A stretch of DNA of 64,000 nucleotides from Kineococcus aurantiacus. Lineage in GTDB: Bacteria; Actinomycetota; Actinomycetes; Actinomycetales; Kineococcaceae. The stretch is from positions 62,001 to 126,000 of the forward strand of contig NZ_JACCBB010000001.1 in NCBI RefSeq assembly GCF_013409345.1, read 5' to 3'. The notes beneath the pieces are model-generated. The model ran no database searches, was not told the origin of the DNA, and worked only from the letters and a program-made list of their open reading frames with translations. Positions 1 through 8,117 of this stretch are shown in pieces. A program made the position numbers and the translations under genes. The stretch's first letter is position 1. Each line of letters starts with the position of its first letter.

Positions 1-1958
1 ACGAGCGGCAGACCGAGGTCGAGGGCCGTGCGCCGGGCCTGCTCGGCGTGCACGAGCGCCTCGGGCAGCTGCCCGGCGATCACCTCCAGGAGGGCCACGC
101 CGCTGAGCGCGTGGACGACGTCGCCGGGTGAGCCCAGGCGCTGCAGCTCCTCGGCCGCCAGGGTGCGGGCGCGGCGCGCCGTCGTCAGGTCCTGCAGCAG
201 TTCGGCCGCCTGGGCGAGGGGCAGCAGCGAGTCGCCCGGGGCGCTGGAGAGCATCGCCGGGAGGGCCTGACGGACGAGCGCCGCGTGCGCCAGCGGGTCG
301 AGCACGGCCAACCCGAGCTGCTGCGCGGCGTCCGGACGGCCGAGGTCGACCGCGGCCAGCTCGTCGTGGACGGTGCGCCGCAGCTCCCCCTCGTCGCGGG
401 TGTCGGAGTTGACGTGGTTGCTGGCTCCGAACGCCGCGGCGACGAGGACGGCCACGCGCTCCTCGGGGTGGTCGGCACCGCTCGCACCGGCCAGCGCCCG
501 GGCGTAGGCCAGCTGCTCGCGCGTGCTGTCGTGCTCCCGGCCCAGCGAGGTGCTGGTCAACCCCCGCGACTGCGCCCACGCGAAGCGGTGCCGCGGCGAC
601 ATCGGCAGCGCCGCGGCCTCGGCGAGGACCTGCTCGGCCTGGGTCAGGTCGCCGGCCTGGCGGGCCAGTTCCGCCGCCTGCACGAGGCGCCGCACCCGTG
701 CGTCGTCCTGCAGGGACAGCTCCGCGGCGCGGTGCAGCGCGGTGGCCGCCTCCGCCCGCGCCCCGCGCCCGGCCGCCCGCACGGCCGCGGCCTCCAGCTC
801 GGCGGCCACGGACTCGTCCGGCTCCGCGGTGGCCGCCGCCCGGTGCCAGGCGGCGCGGTCGCCGTCGGCGGTGGCCGCGGCCAGGGCCCGGTGCGCCTCG
901 GTGCGCTCGGCGGGGGACGCCGCGCCGTAGACGGCCGAGCGCAGCAGCGGGTGGCGCATCTGCAGCCGGTCGCGGACGACGCCGACGAGGTCGGCCCGTT
1001 CCAGCGGGATCAGGTCCGGGGCGTGCACCCCCAGCCGCCGGCCGGCGGCCAGCAGCTCGGACAGGCGCGCGCCCTCACCGGCCGCGGCCAGCAGCAGCAG
1101 GGTCCGGCTGGCCGCCGGCAGGTCGCCCACCTCCACCAGGAACGCCGCCTCCAGGCGGCCGGTGGTGGGCAGCGGCGCGGTGGCGGGCACGTGCTGGTCC
1201 GCGCCGCGACTGCGCAGGGCGGCGCTCAGCTCGCGCAGGGCCAGGGGGTTGCCCCCCGCCTCCTGCAGGACGCGGCGGCGCGCGCCCGCCGGCAGGACCG
1301 CCGGCGCCGGGGCGCCGGGGGCGTGGCCGGCGGACGCCTCCACGGCGTCCAGCAGTTCCTCGGAGTGCTGCGCGGACAGCGGTCGCAGCAGCACCCGCGC
1401 CGTGGCCGCGGATTCCAGGACCTCGCTGCCGCACTCCAGTGAGCAGGCCTCGGGCCGGCTGGTGCGGGCGGTGGCCACCAGCAGGACCTTCGCGCCGCCC
1501 AGGCGGCGGGCGACGAAACCGACGACCTCGGCGCTGGAGTCGTCCAGCCACGGGGCGTCCTCGACGACGACCAGCGACGGCCGGGTCGTCGCGGCCTCCT
1601 CCAGCAGGCCCAGCACCGCCAGGCAGATGAGCAGCCGGTCCGGTGCCGGTCCCGCCTGCAGGCCGAGCGCGGTCAGCAGCGCCGCCCGCTGGCGCGGGGG
1701 CAGCGAGGGGACCCGCTCCAGGACCGGCTGCAGCAGCTCGTGCAGGGCAGCGAAACCGCCCAGGGCGCCGCGCTGGAAACCGGTGCAGCGCAACACCTGG
1801 AAACCCGCGTCCACGGCCACGTCGGTGAGGGCGGCCACCAGGGTGGTCTTGCCGATGCCCGCCTCGCCCTCGACGACGACGACCTCACCGGCGCCGGTCG
1901 TCGCGACCGAGTCGAGCAGCTCACGCAGTCGAGCCAGTTCCTCCGTGCGCCCGATCAC
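1..1958 (-). CDS. LAL/LuxR-family ATP-binding regulator, partial (C-terminus off the left edge)
   Basis: Large signal-responsive transcription regulator of the LAL (STAND ATPase plus LuxR) class. About 652 residues are visible; the end of the protein, where the LuxR helix-turn-helix should sit, lies beyond the left edge. From GTG 1958 it opens VIGRTEELARLRELL, then Walker A GEAGIGKTT (residues ~31-39), PDRLLICLAVLGLLEE and a Walker B-like LVVVEDAPWLDD, followed by long Ala/Leu-rich TPR-like helices. GTG 1958 is preferred because GAGGG lies 6 nt upstream and it coincides with the conserved family opening. It is a close paralogue of the gene at 4659-7445 in the same orientation. Its targets are unknown; the divergent operon from 2248 is the nearest candidate. 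Confidence 0.9.
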   Translation of the reverse strand, partial: MIGRTEELARLRELLDSVATTGAGEVVVVEGEAGIGKTTLVAALTDVAVDAGFQVLRCTGFQRGALGGFAALHELLQPVLERVPSLPPRQRAALLTALGLQAGPAPDRLLICLAVLGLLEEAATTRPSLVVVEDAPWLDDSSAEVVGFVARRLGGAKVLLVATARTSRPEACSLECGSEVLESAATARVLLRPLSAQHSEELLDAVEASAGHAPGAPAPAVLPAGARRRVLQEAGGNPLALRELSAALRSRGADQHVPATAPLPTTGRLEAAFLVEVGDLPAASRTLLLLAAAGEGARLSELLAAGRRLGVHAPDLIPLERADLVGVVRDRLQMRHPLLRSAVYGAASPAERTEAHRALAAATADGDRAAWHRAAATAEPDESVAAELEAAAVRAAGRGARAEAATALHRAAELSLQDDARVRRLVQAAELARQAGDLTQAEQVLAEAAALPMSPRHRFAWAQSRGLTSTSLGREHDSTREQLAYARALAGASGADHPEERVAVLVAAAFGASNHVNSDTRDEGELRRTVHDELAAVDLGRPDAAQQLGLAVLDPLAHAALVRQALPAMLSSAPGDSLLPLAQAAELLQDLTTARRARTLAAEELQRLGSPGDVVHALSGVALLEVIAGQLPEALVHAEQARRTALDLGLPL

Positions 1959-2135
1959 TGCCCACCCTCGCCCCTGCGCCCGTGCGTGGACGTCACGCCG
2001 GGGAACCGTCGGGGCGACACCTCCGCGTCGCCCCCGGTCCGTGCCCGGTGGGACTCCACGGCCACGGACCGGCGTCAGCGTGCCACCCCGTCGTGACGTG
2101 GCGCAACGACCCCGCGGCCCGTCCCCGCACCTTCA

Positions 2136-2145
2136 GTCACGTGAC
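2136..2145. promoter_or_regulatory. GTCACGTGAC palindrome, possible operator
   Basis: Perfect 10-bp palindrome in the 289-bp divergent intergenic region between the LAL regulator (start 1958, minus) and the small operon (start 2248, plus). It is a plausible regulator site, but no second copy was found and short palindromes occur by chance. Confidence 0.25.
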
Positions 2146-2247
2146 GGATGGTCCCCGGCGGTGGGGTCGAGGACGGTGGTGTCCCGGCACCGCGCAGGTG
2201 CGCGGGCAGTGCAGCGTGGTGGAGCGACGAGCAGTGGAGGAGCACCG

Positions 2248-2601
2248 GTGACGGTCGAGGAACTCATGCACGCCAACCTGCTGGAGGTCTTCGCCGAGCG
2301 GGACCCCGAACGGCGCCGGGCGGCCATCGAGCGGGTCTACGTGCCCGACGTCAGGTTCGCCGACCCCGACGAGACGGTGGTGGGCCACCAGGCGCTGGAC
2401 GAGAAGGCCCAGCGGCTGCTGGACGAGTCGCCGGGTTTCGTCTTCAGCCCCGGCGGCCCCGTCCACGTGGTGCAGGACCTGGGGTACCTCGCCTGGCAGT
2501 TCGGCCCCGAGGGCGAAGAGCCCGTGGTGCGCGGCGCGGACATCGCCATCGTGGAGAAGGGCCTGATCACCGACGTCTACACCATGCTGCTGCCGGGGTG
2601 A
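2248..2601 (+). CDS. NTF2-like/SnoaL-fold small protein
   Basis: Small protein of 117 residues resembling the nuclear transport factor 2-like (SnoaL) superfamily: an early helix-rich ERDPERRRAAIERVY, then FADPDETVVGHQALDEKAQ, and beta strands ending ADIAIVEKGLITDVYTMLL. Members are steroid-isomerase-like cone-fold enzymes or ligand-binding proteins; the substrate cannot be read here. GTG 2248 is preceded by GGAGG at 2236-2240. The stop overlaps the next start (GTGA, 2598-2601), so it is translationally coupled to the NmrA-like gene. It heads the operon 2248-4634. Confidence 0.8.
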   Translation: MTVEELMHANLLEVFAERDPERRRAAIERVYVPDVRFADPDETVVGHQALDEKAQRLLDESPGFVFSPGGPVHVVQDLGYLAWQFGPEGEEPVVRGADIAIVEKGLITDVYTMLLPG

Positions 2602-3485
2602 GGGACCGGCGAGGTGAGGTCGCCGTCCTGGGCGCGACCGGGCAGCAGGGTTCGGCGGTGGTCCGGGCGCTGTCGGCGGCCGGTGCACCGGTACGCGCCC
2701 TGGTACGTCGCCCCGAGGCCGCCGCCGACCTGGTGGGGCTCCCGGGCGTGCGTGCGGTGCACGCCGACACCGACGACGCGGCGAGCCTGCGGGAGGCCTT
2801 CACCGGCGTGCGCGCGTTGTTCGTCATGACCGTCTTCGCCGCCCGCGGGCCGGCCGGGGAAGTGGCGCAGGGACGCGCCGTCGTCGACGCGGCCGCCGCC
2901 GCGCAGGTTCCGCAGCTCGTGTACAGCTCGGTCGGGGGCGCCGAACGCCGCTCCGGTGTCCCGCACTTCGAGAGCAAGTGGACGGTGGAGGAGCACTTGC
3001 GCGCCAGCGGCCTGCCGGCAGTGGTGGTCCGTCCGGTGTTCTTCATGGAGAACTTCCTGCAGTCGATGGCTCCCGTGCGTGAGGGCGACAACCTGGTGCT
3101 GCGAGCGCCGCTGCGCCCGCGCACGCCCCTGCAGCTGATCTCCGCCGAGGACGTCGGGGTCATCTCGGCCACGCTGCTCCAGCACCCGGGACTGGTACCG
3201 GCTGGAGCCGTCGAGGTCGCCGGCGACGACCTGGGTCCCGAGCAGGTCGCCGAGCGCCTGGGCCGTCGGCACGGGCTCGTCGGGCGTTTCGAGCCGACAC
3301 CCGTCGAGGCGGTGGACGACGAGGACTTCCGGGCGATGTTCGGCTGGCTGGCACGCCCACCCGCCTACCAGGGGGATCTGCTGCTCACCCGGCAGCTGCA
3401 CCCGGGGGTCCTGGACTTCGCCGCCTTCCTGGCCGCGGGGCACCGGTATCCCTCGACCCGAACCCGCACCGAGGAGCCGACGTGA
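2598..3485 (+). CDS. NmrA-family NAD(P)-binding protein
   Basis: Atypical short-chain dehydrogenase of the NmrA/HSCARG type, 295 residues. The N-terminal Rossmann motif VLGATGQQGSAVVRAL lies near residues 10-25, followed by VRALVRRPEAA (usual place for NADP discrimination), the strand VRALFVMT and QLVYSSVGGAE. The family includes redox-sensing regulators and oxidoreductases without the usual YxxxK pair; no YxxxK is seen here. Start GTG 2598 overlaps the previous stop (GTGA), and its own stop overlaps the next start at 3482 in the same way, giving a tightly coupled trio. The NTF2-fold proteins on both sides suggest joint action on a small hydrophobic or quinone-type substrate; this is inferred only from context. 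Confidence 0.88.
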   Translation: MRDRRGEVAVLGATGQQGSAVVRALSAAGAPVRALVRRPEAAADLVGLPGVRAVHADTDDAASLREAFTGVRALFVMTVFAARGPAGEVAQGRAVVDAAAAAQVPQLVYSSVGGAERRSGVPHFESKWTVEEHLRASGLPAVVVRPVFFMENFLQSMAPVREGDNLVLRAPLRPRTPLQLISAEDVGVISATLLQHPGLVPAGAVEVAGDDLGPEQVAERLGRRHGLVGRFEPTPVEAVDDEDFRAMFGWLARPPAYQGDLLLTRQLHPGVLDFAAFLAAGHRYPSTRTRTEEPT

Positions 3486-3961
3486 GCACCCACCAGTTCG
3501 TCCCGAGCCACGACCCCGGCTCGGGTTCTGACCACGAGGCGATCCGGCGACTCGTCGACGCCTACGCCCACCACGCCGATCGGCGCGACCCGGACCGGCA
3601 GGCGGCGGTCTTCAGCCAGGACGCTCAGGTGCTGCTGTTCGAGGGGGATCCGGCGCAGGTCGCCCCGTTGCAGACCATCCGCGGACGCGAGGCGCTCGCC
3701 GCGACGTTCACCGGGCTGATCGCGCAGTACGAGGCCACCACCTACCTCAACGGCCAGAGCGACATCGACGTGACGGGCGACTCGGCGACCGCCGAGACGT
3801 ACTGCATGGCCCACCACCTGCTCCGTGACGACGGGCAGCGCGTGCTGCTGACCATGGCGATCCGCTACCTGGACACCTTCGAGCGGACCGCCTCGGGCTG
3901 GCGCATCGCGGAACGCCGCATCGTCTTCGACTGGACGGACCGTCGTCCCTCGCAGCCTTGA
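3482..3961 (+). CDS. SnoaL-like/NTF2-fold domain protein
   Basis: Protein of 159 residues with the SnoaL_4 pattern: AIRRLVDAYAHHADRRDPD (residues ~19-37) with the HADRRD segment often seen in polyketide-cyclase-like or ring-dioxygenase-beta-like folds, then VFSQDAQVLLFEGDP, REALAATFTGL and YCMAHHLLRDDGQRVLLTMAIRYLDTFERTASGWRIAERRIVFDW. This suits a conical NTF2 fold with His/Asp in the pocket. It starts at GTG 3482, overlapping the NmrA-like stop. It is the second NTF2-like protein of the operon and differs clearly in sequence from the first (2248-2601). Confidence 0.88.
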   Translation: MSTHQFVPSHDPGSGSDHEAIRRLVDAYAHHADRRDPDRQAAVFSQDAQVLLFEGDPAQVAPLQTIRGREALAATFTGLIAQYEATTYLNGQSDIDVTGDSATAETYCMAHHLLRDDGQRVLLTMAIRYLDTFERTASGWRIAERRIVFDWTDRRPSQP

Positions 3962-4028
3962 CCCGCACCGCCGGAACCACGAGAACGACCACGACCAGGA
4001 GCAGGACCGTGAACGGAGGGGACGTTCG

Positions 4029-4634
4029 ATGAGCTGGGGGATCATCGGTGCCGGCGCGATCGGGCAGGCGCTGGCGGCACGCCTGACCGCCGCCGGCCAG
4101 GAGGTCGTCATCAGCAACAGCCGGGGGCCGAGCTCGCTGGCGACGCTGGCGGCGAGGCTGGGGCCGAAGCTGCACCCCGGCACCGTCGCCGAGGCGGCGG
4201 CCGAGGGCACGGTGGTGCTGGCCGTGCCGTGGCGCCGGGTACCGGCGGCGGTGGACGCCTCCGGGGTCGTCGACTGGCGAGGCCGCATCGTGGTCGACCC
4301 GACCAACCCGTTGGGCCCGCCGGACTTCCGCGTCGCCGATCTCGGGGGTCGCACCTCCAGCGAGGTGGTGCAGGACCTGGTTCCCGGTGCCCGGCTGGTC
4401 AAGGCGTTCAACACCCTCTCCCCCTCGGTGCTGGCCGCCGAGCCGCACACCGGCGCCGGGCGGCGTGTGGTGTTCCTGTCGGGGGACCACGTGACCGCCA
4501 ACCGGGAGGTGGCGGCGCTGGTGGACGCGGCGGGCTGGGCGGCCGTCGACCTCGGTCCGCTCGCGGTCGGCGGCCGTCTGCAGCAGTTCCCCGGTGGCCC
4601 CCTCCCCACCCTCGACCTGCTCCTCCAGGGTTGA
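4029..4634 (+). CDS. NADPH-dependent F420 reductase-like oxidoreductase
   Basis: Rossmann protein of 201 residues of the NADP oxidoreductase, coenzyme F420-dependent family (also related to ferric-reductase-like NPD proteins). It opens MSWGIIGAGAIGQALAARL (GxGxxG at residues ~6-11), followed by VVISNSRGP, the usual NADP 2'-phosphate loop, then VVLAVPWRRV, IVVDPTNPLGP and VKAFNTLSP, all family hallmarks. A poor spacer follows the 3482-3961 gene, but GGAGGGGACG lies before ATG 4029, so it may have its own translation signal while sharing the operon mRNA. A hairpin follows the stop directly. The cofactor (NADPH with F420 or flavin) is a family-level inference. Confidence 0.88.
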   Translation: MSWGIIGAGAIGQALAARLTAAGQEVVISNSRGPSSLATLAARLGPKLHPGTVAEAAAEGTVVLAVPWRRVPAAVDASGVVDWRGRIVVDPTNPLGPPDFRVADLGGRTSSEVVQDLVPGARLVKAFNTLSPSVLAAEPHTGAGRRVVFLSGDHVTANREVAALVDAAGWAAVDLGPLAVGGRLQQFPGGPLPTLDLLLQG

Positions 4635-4650
4635 CCGGGGCGAACCCCGG
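4635..4650 (+). terminator. Short hairpin at the end of the 2248-4634 operon
   Basis: Perfect 6-bp stem CCGGGG/CCCCGG with a CGAA loop begins immediately after the TGA at 4632-4634. No T-run follows, as is usual in actinobacteria. It lies between convergent genes (the next gene ends at 4659 on the minus strand). Confidence 0.5.
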
Positions 4651-4658
4651 GCGCGCCG

Positions 4659-7445
4659 TCACCCCGAGGAGGAGAAACCGTCACCGCGCAGCGCTTCCCG
4701 CAACTGGTGGCGGTTGGCGATGCCGAGCTTGGGGAACACCTTGTACAGGTGGGACGACACCGTGCGGTGCGACAGGTAGACCCGGTCGGCGATCTCCTTG
4801 TTCGTCAAACCCTGCGCGGCGAGGCGGGCGATCTGCAGTTCCTGCGCGGTCAGCGACGGCGGCGCAGCGGCCGGAGCCGGACCGCCGGCCGGGGCCGCAC
4901 CGGCCGCTCGTAGTTCGGCGGCGGCCCGCACGGCCAGGGAACCGGAACCGGCACCGACGGCCTGCAGCGTCGTCAGCGCGGCGCTCAGGTGTTCCCGGGC
5001 CTCCCGCACCCGCCGGGCACGGCGCAGCCACTCCCCGTAGAGCAGGTGGGTGCGGGCCCGTTCGACCGGGGCGGCGCTGTCCGCGGCCGCGGCCAGCGCC
5101 GCCCGGTAGTGCTCCTGCGCCTGGGCACCGGCGGACAGCAGGGCCCGGCTGCGGTGGACCAGCACCCGCAGGTGGGCCGAGTCCAGCACGTCGGCCGCGT
5201 GCTCGACGTCGGCGAGGGGCTGCTCGACGACGCCCGGCTGCCCGTTGCGCACCGCCGCCTCCGTCAGGTCCGCGATCGCCCACTGCGCGAAGACCGGGTG
5301 CCGGGAGGTTCCGCGCAGCTCGGCCAGCGCGTCACCGTAACGACGCTGGTGCAGGGCCAGCAGACCGGCCGACCAGGAGGTGCTGGCCACCACCAGGGAG
5401 ACCTGCGTCCCGGGGTACAGCTCACGACTGCGCCGCAGCGCCGCTTCGGCCTCCGCGGGCCGGCCGGTCACCAGGTGGGTACGCACGAGCCCCGCCTCGG
5501 CGGACGCCGCGACGACCGGCAGTTCCAGGTCCAGCGCCAGGCGGCGTGCGCTCTCCCCCTCCACGAGCGCCTCGGCGGTCTGCCCGGCGATCAGCCGCAG
5601 GTTCGCCGACAACGACAACGACTGGCTCACGTCCCCGGCGGAACCGGAACGGGTGAACTCCTCGGCGGTGAACGCCCAGGCGGTGAGGGCCGTGCCGAGG
5701 TCCTGCAGGTGCTCGGCGGCGTGGGCCAGCCCCAGCATCAGCGGCAGGTCCTCGGCCAGGGACCGGACCAGCCGCGGCAGTTCCGGTCGCAGCACGGCCA
5801 CCCGGGCGAGCGGGTCGAGCACCGCCAGTCCCAGTTGCTGGTAGTCGTCCCAGTCGCCGAGGTCGACGGCGGCCAGCGCGTCGCGGACCTCACGTCGCGC
5901 CGCGGCGTCGAGGGCCGGGTCCCCGCTGGTGCGGTTGATGGCGCCGTAGGCGGCGGCGGCCAGCACCCGCACCCGTTCCCGGGGCCGCTCGGTCCCCGAG
6001 GGCCCACCGAGGGCGCGGGCGAAGGCGAACTGCTCGGCCGTGTTGTCGGTGTCGGTCCCGGTGTAGGTGCCCAGCACCCCGCGCACCTGCGACAGCTCGA
6101 AACGGCGTTGCGGGGTCCGCGCCAGGGGTTCGGCCTCCTGCAGGAGCTGGCGGCTCTGCTGGACCGAGCCGGCCTGGCGGGCCAGTTCCGCGGCCAGCAC
6201 CAGGCGCCGCACCCGCTCCTCGGCGTCCGGGGACAGCTCCGCGGCGCGGTGCAGGGCGGTGGCCGCCTCCGCGCGCGCGCCCCGCTCGGAGGCTCGGGTG
6301 GCGGCGGCCTCCAGTTCCGCGGCCACGGGTTCGTCGGGTCCGAAGGTGGCCGCCGCGCGGTGCCAGGCGGCTCGGGCGCTGTCGAGGAACGTCCCGGCCA
6401 GCGCCCGGTGCACCTCGGCCCGCTCGATCGCGGACGCCGCGCCGTAGACGGCCGAGCGCAGCAGCGGGTGGCGCAGCTGCAGCCGGTGGCCGGCCACCTC
6501 GACCAGTTCGGCCCGCTCCAGCGGCGTCAGGTCCTGCGGGACCAGACCCAGGGCCCGCCCGGCGCTGAGGAGCTGGGACAAGGACGCCTCCTCCCCCGCG
6601 GCGGCCAGCAGCAGGAGCGTCCGGCTGCCCGCCGGCAGGTCGGCGACCTCCCCGAGGAAGGCGGCCTCCAGGCGCCGGGTCGTGGGCAGCGGCGCCCCGG
6701 CCGGCGGTTGCTCGCCCGCGCCGCGGGCGCGCAGGGCGTTGGTGAACTCCCGCAGGGCCAGCGGGTTGCCGCCGGCCTCCTCCAGCACGCGCCGGCGTGC
6801 GGTGGCGGTCAGCTGGTCGCCGGAGGCCGTCAGGGCGTCCAGCAGCTGCTCGGAGTGCTCCGGCGACAGCGGCCGCACGGGGACGCGCGCGGTCGTGCTG
6901 TCCTGCAGCGCGGGGTCGAGCGCCTCGAGGTCGGACGTCCCGCCGCCGGTGCGCACCGTCGCCACCAGCAGCACCGGGACCTCCTGCAGGCGGCGGGCGA
7001 GGAAGCCGATGACCTCGGCGCTGGAGGCGTCCAGCCAGGCGAGGTCCTCCACGACCAGCAGCACGGGCTGCGCCGCGGCGGTCTCCTCCAGCAGCCCGAG
7101 CGCCGCCAGGCAGATGAGCAGCCGGTCCGGCACCGGGCCCTCCTGCAGACCGAAGGCGGTCAGCAGGGCCGCCTCCTGGCGCGGCGGCAGGGTCCCGGCC
7201 TGCGCCAGGACGGGGTGCAGCAGCTCGTGCAGGGCGGCGAACCCCGCCAGGGCCTGGCGCTGGAAGCCGGCGCAGCGCAGACGGCGGACCCCCGCCGCCG
7301 CGGTGGTCGCGGTGAACGCGTCCACCAGGGCCGACTTGCCGATGCCGGCCTCACCCTCGACGACCGCGACCCGTCCGGTGCCGGAGGTCACCACCAGCTG
7401 CAGCAGGTCCTGCAGTCGCGACAACTCCGCCTCGCGCCCGATCAC
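4659..7445 (-). CDS. LAL/LuxR-family ATP-binding transcriptional regulator
   Basis: Complete LAL regulator of about 928 residues: N-terminal STAND ATPase with Walker A GEAGIGKSA (~31-39), Walker B-like LLVVEDLAWLDA, a TPR-like middle, and a C-terminal LuxR HTH LTAQELQIARLAAQGL followed by TNKEIADRVYLSHRTVSSHL. Such proteins bind an inducer through the ATPase/TPR part and activate transcription in an ATP-dependent manner. GTG 7445 is chosen because GGAGG lies ~8 nt upstream and the start matches that of the paralogue at 1-1958 (VIGR); an upstream in-frame extension to 7568 lacks conservation. The HTH reads YKVFPKLGI where many LuxR proteins have a hydrophobic dimer helix. Targets are unknown. 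Confidence 0.95.
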   Translation of the reverse strand: MIGREAELSRLQDLLQLVVTSGTGRVAVVEGEAGIGKSALVDAFTATTAAAGVRRLRCAGFQRQALAGFAALHELLHPVLAQAGTLPPRQEAALLTAFGLQEGPVPDRLLICLAALGLLEETAAAQPVLLVVEDLAWLDASSAEVIGFLARRLQEVPVLLVATVRTGGGTSDLEALDPALQDSTTARVPVRPLSPEHSEQLLDALTASGDQLTATARRRVLEEAGGNPLALREFTNALRARGAGEQPPAGAPLPTTRRLEAAFLGEVADLPAGSRTLLLLAAAGEEASLSQLLSAGRALGLVPQDLTPLERAELVEVAGHRLQLRHPLLRSAVYGAASAIERAEVHRALAGTFLDSARAAWHRAAATFGPDEPVAAELEAAATRASERGARAEAATALHRAAELSPDAEERVRRLVLAAELARQAGSVQQSRQLLQEAEPLARTPQRRFELSQVRGVLGTYTGTDTDNTAEQFAFARALGGPSGTERPRERVRVLAAAAYGAINRTSGDPALDAAARREVRDALAAVDLGDWDDYQQLGLAVLDPLARVAVLRPELPRLVRSLAEDLPLMLGLAHAAEHLQDLGTALTAWAFTAEEFTRSGSAGDVSQSLSLSANLRLIAGQTAEALVEGESARRLALDLELPVVAASAEAGLVRTHLVTGRPAEAEAALRRSRELYPGTQVSLVVASTSWSAGLLALHQRRYGDALAELRGTSRHPVFAQWAIADLTEAAVRNGQPGVVEQPLADVEHAADVLDSAHLRVLVHRSRALLSAGAQAQEHYRAALAAAADSAAPVERARTHLLYGEWLRRARRVREAREHLSAALTTLQAVGAGSGSLAVRAAAELRAAGAAPAGGPAPAAAPPSLTAQELQIARLAAQGLTNKEIADRVYLSHRTVSSHLYKVFPKLGIANRHQLREALRGDGFSSSG

Positions 7446-7589
7446 GCCGGTCCCTCCCAGCACCCGCTCCGGCCTGCGGGCGTCGGCCGGTCCACCCGGC
7501 GAGGCCACGCGCCGGTCCGGGGCCCGGGTCAGCGTGCCACCGGACGGCGGGCACGGCAAAGGTTCCACCGTGCCCGCGCGGCGGCCGGT

Positions 7590-8117
7590 TCAGGTCAGGT
7601 GGTCGGTGAGCTGCCGGGTCAGGTGACGCAGCTGCCGCAACTGGTCGGGGCTGAGGGCTCCCGTCATGGCGGCGCTGACCGCCCGCGCGTGGCGACGTCC
7701 CACCGTGCGCAGGACCGCTCGTCCCCGCGCGGTCAGGAGGACGCGGGCGGCGCGCCGGTCGTGCCGGTCCGGCCGGCGTTCCAGCAGACCGCGCTCGACC
7801 AGCCGGGCGACCAGCCGGGAGATGCCGCCCTGGGTGAGCAGCACCTCCTGGTTGATCTCGACCATGGTCGCGCCCGCCTCGCCGGACCCGGGGACGCCGG
7901 GGTGTCCGTCCTCGTGGCGGGCGAGGGTGTGCAGCACGTCGTACTCGCTCGGGGAGACCTCGTCCCAGATGTCGTCGTCGCGGAAGCGGCGGGCCAGCAC
8001 GGCCTGGGCGCGGAAGAGCGCCTCCCAGGCCTCGTTGGCCAACCGGACGTCCTGGCGGGCCGGCCGCGCCGCTCCCCCCGCCGGCTCGTCCACCGGTTCT
8101 ACCTCGCCCGTCCTCAC
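7590..8117 (-). CDS. MarR-family transcriptional regulator
   Basis: Winged-helix regulator of 175 residues. The helix pattern VSPSEYDVLHTLARHED (~50-66), MVEINQEVLLTQGGISRLVARLVERGLLERR (recognition helix) and the wing DRHDRRAARVLLTARGRAVL are classical MarR features. Its ATG overlaps the stop of the upstream luciferase-like gene (ATGA, 8114-8117), so the two are co-transcribed and probably co-regulated. A dyad at 9343-9356 ahead of the operon is the candidate autoregulatory site. The ligand is unknown; MarR proteins of this kind often sense phenolic or oxidised compounds. Confidence 0.93.
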   Translation of the reverse strand: MRTGEVEPVDEPAGGAARPARQDVRLANEAWEALFRAQAVLARRFRDDDIWDEVSPSEYDVLHTLARHEDGHPGVPGSGEAGATMVEINQEVLLTQGGISRLVARLVERGLLERRPDRHDRRAARVLLTARGRAVLRTVGRRHARAVSAAMTGALSPDQLRQLRHLTRQLTDHLT

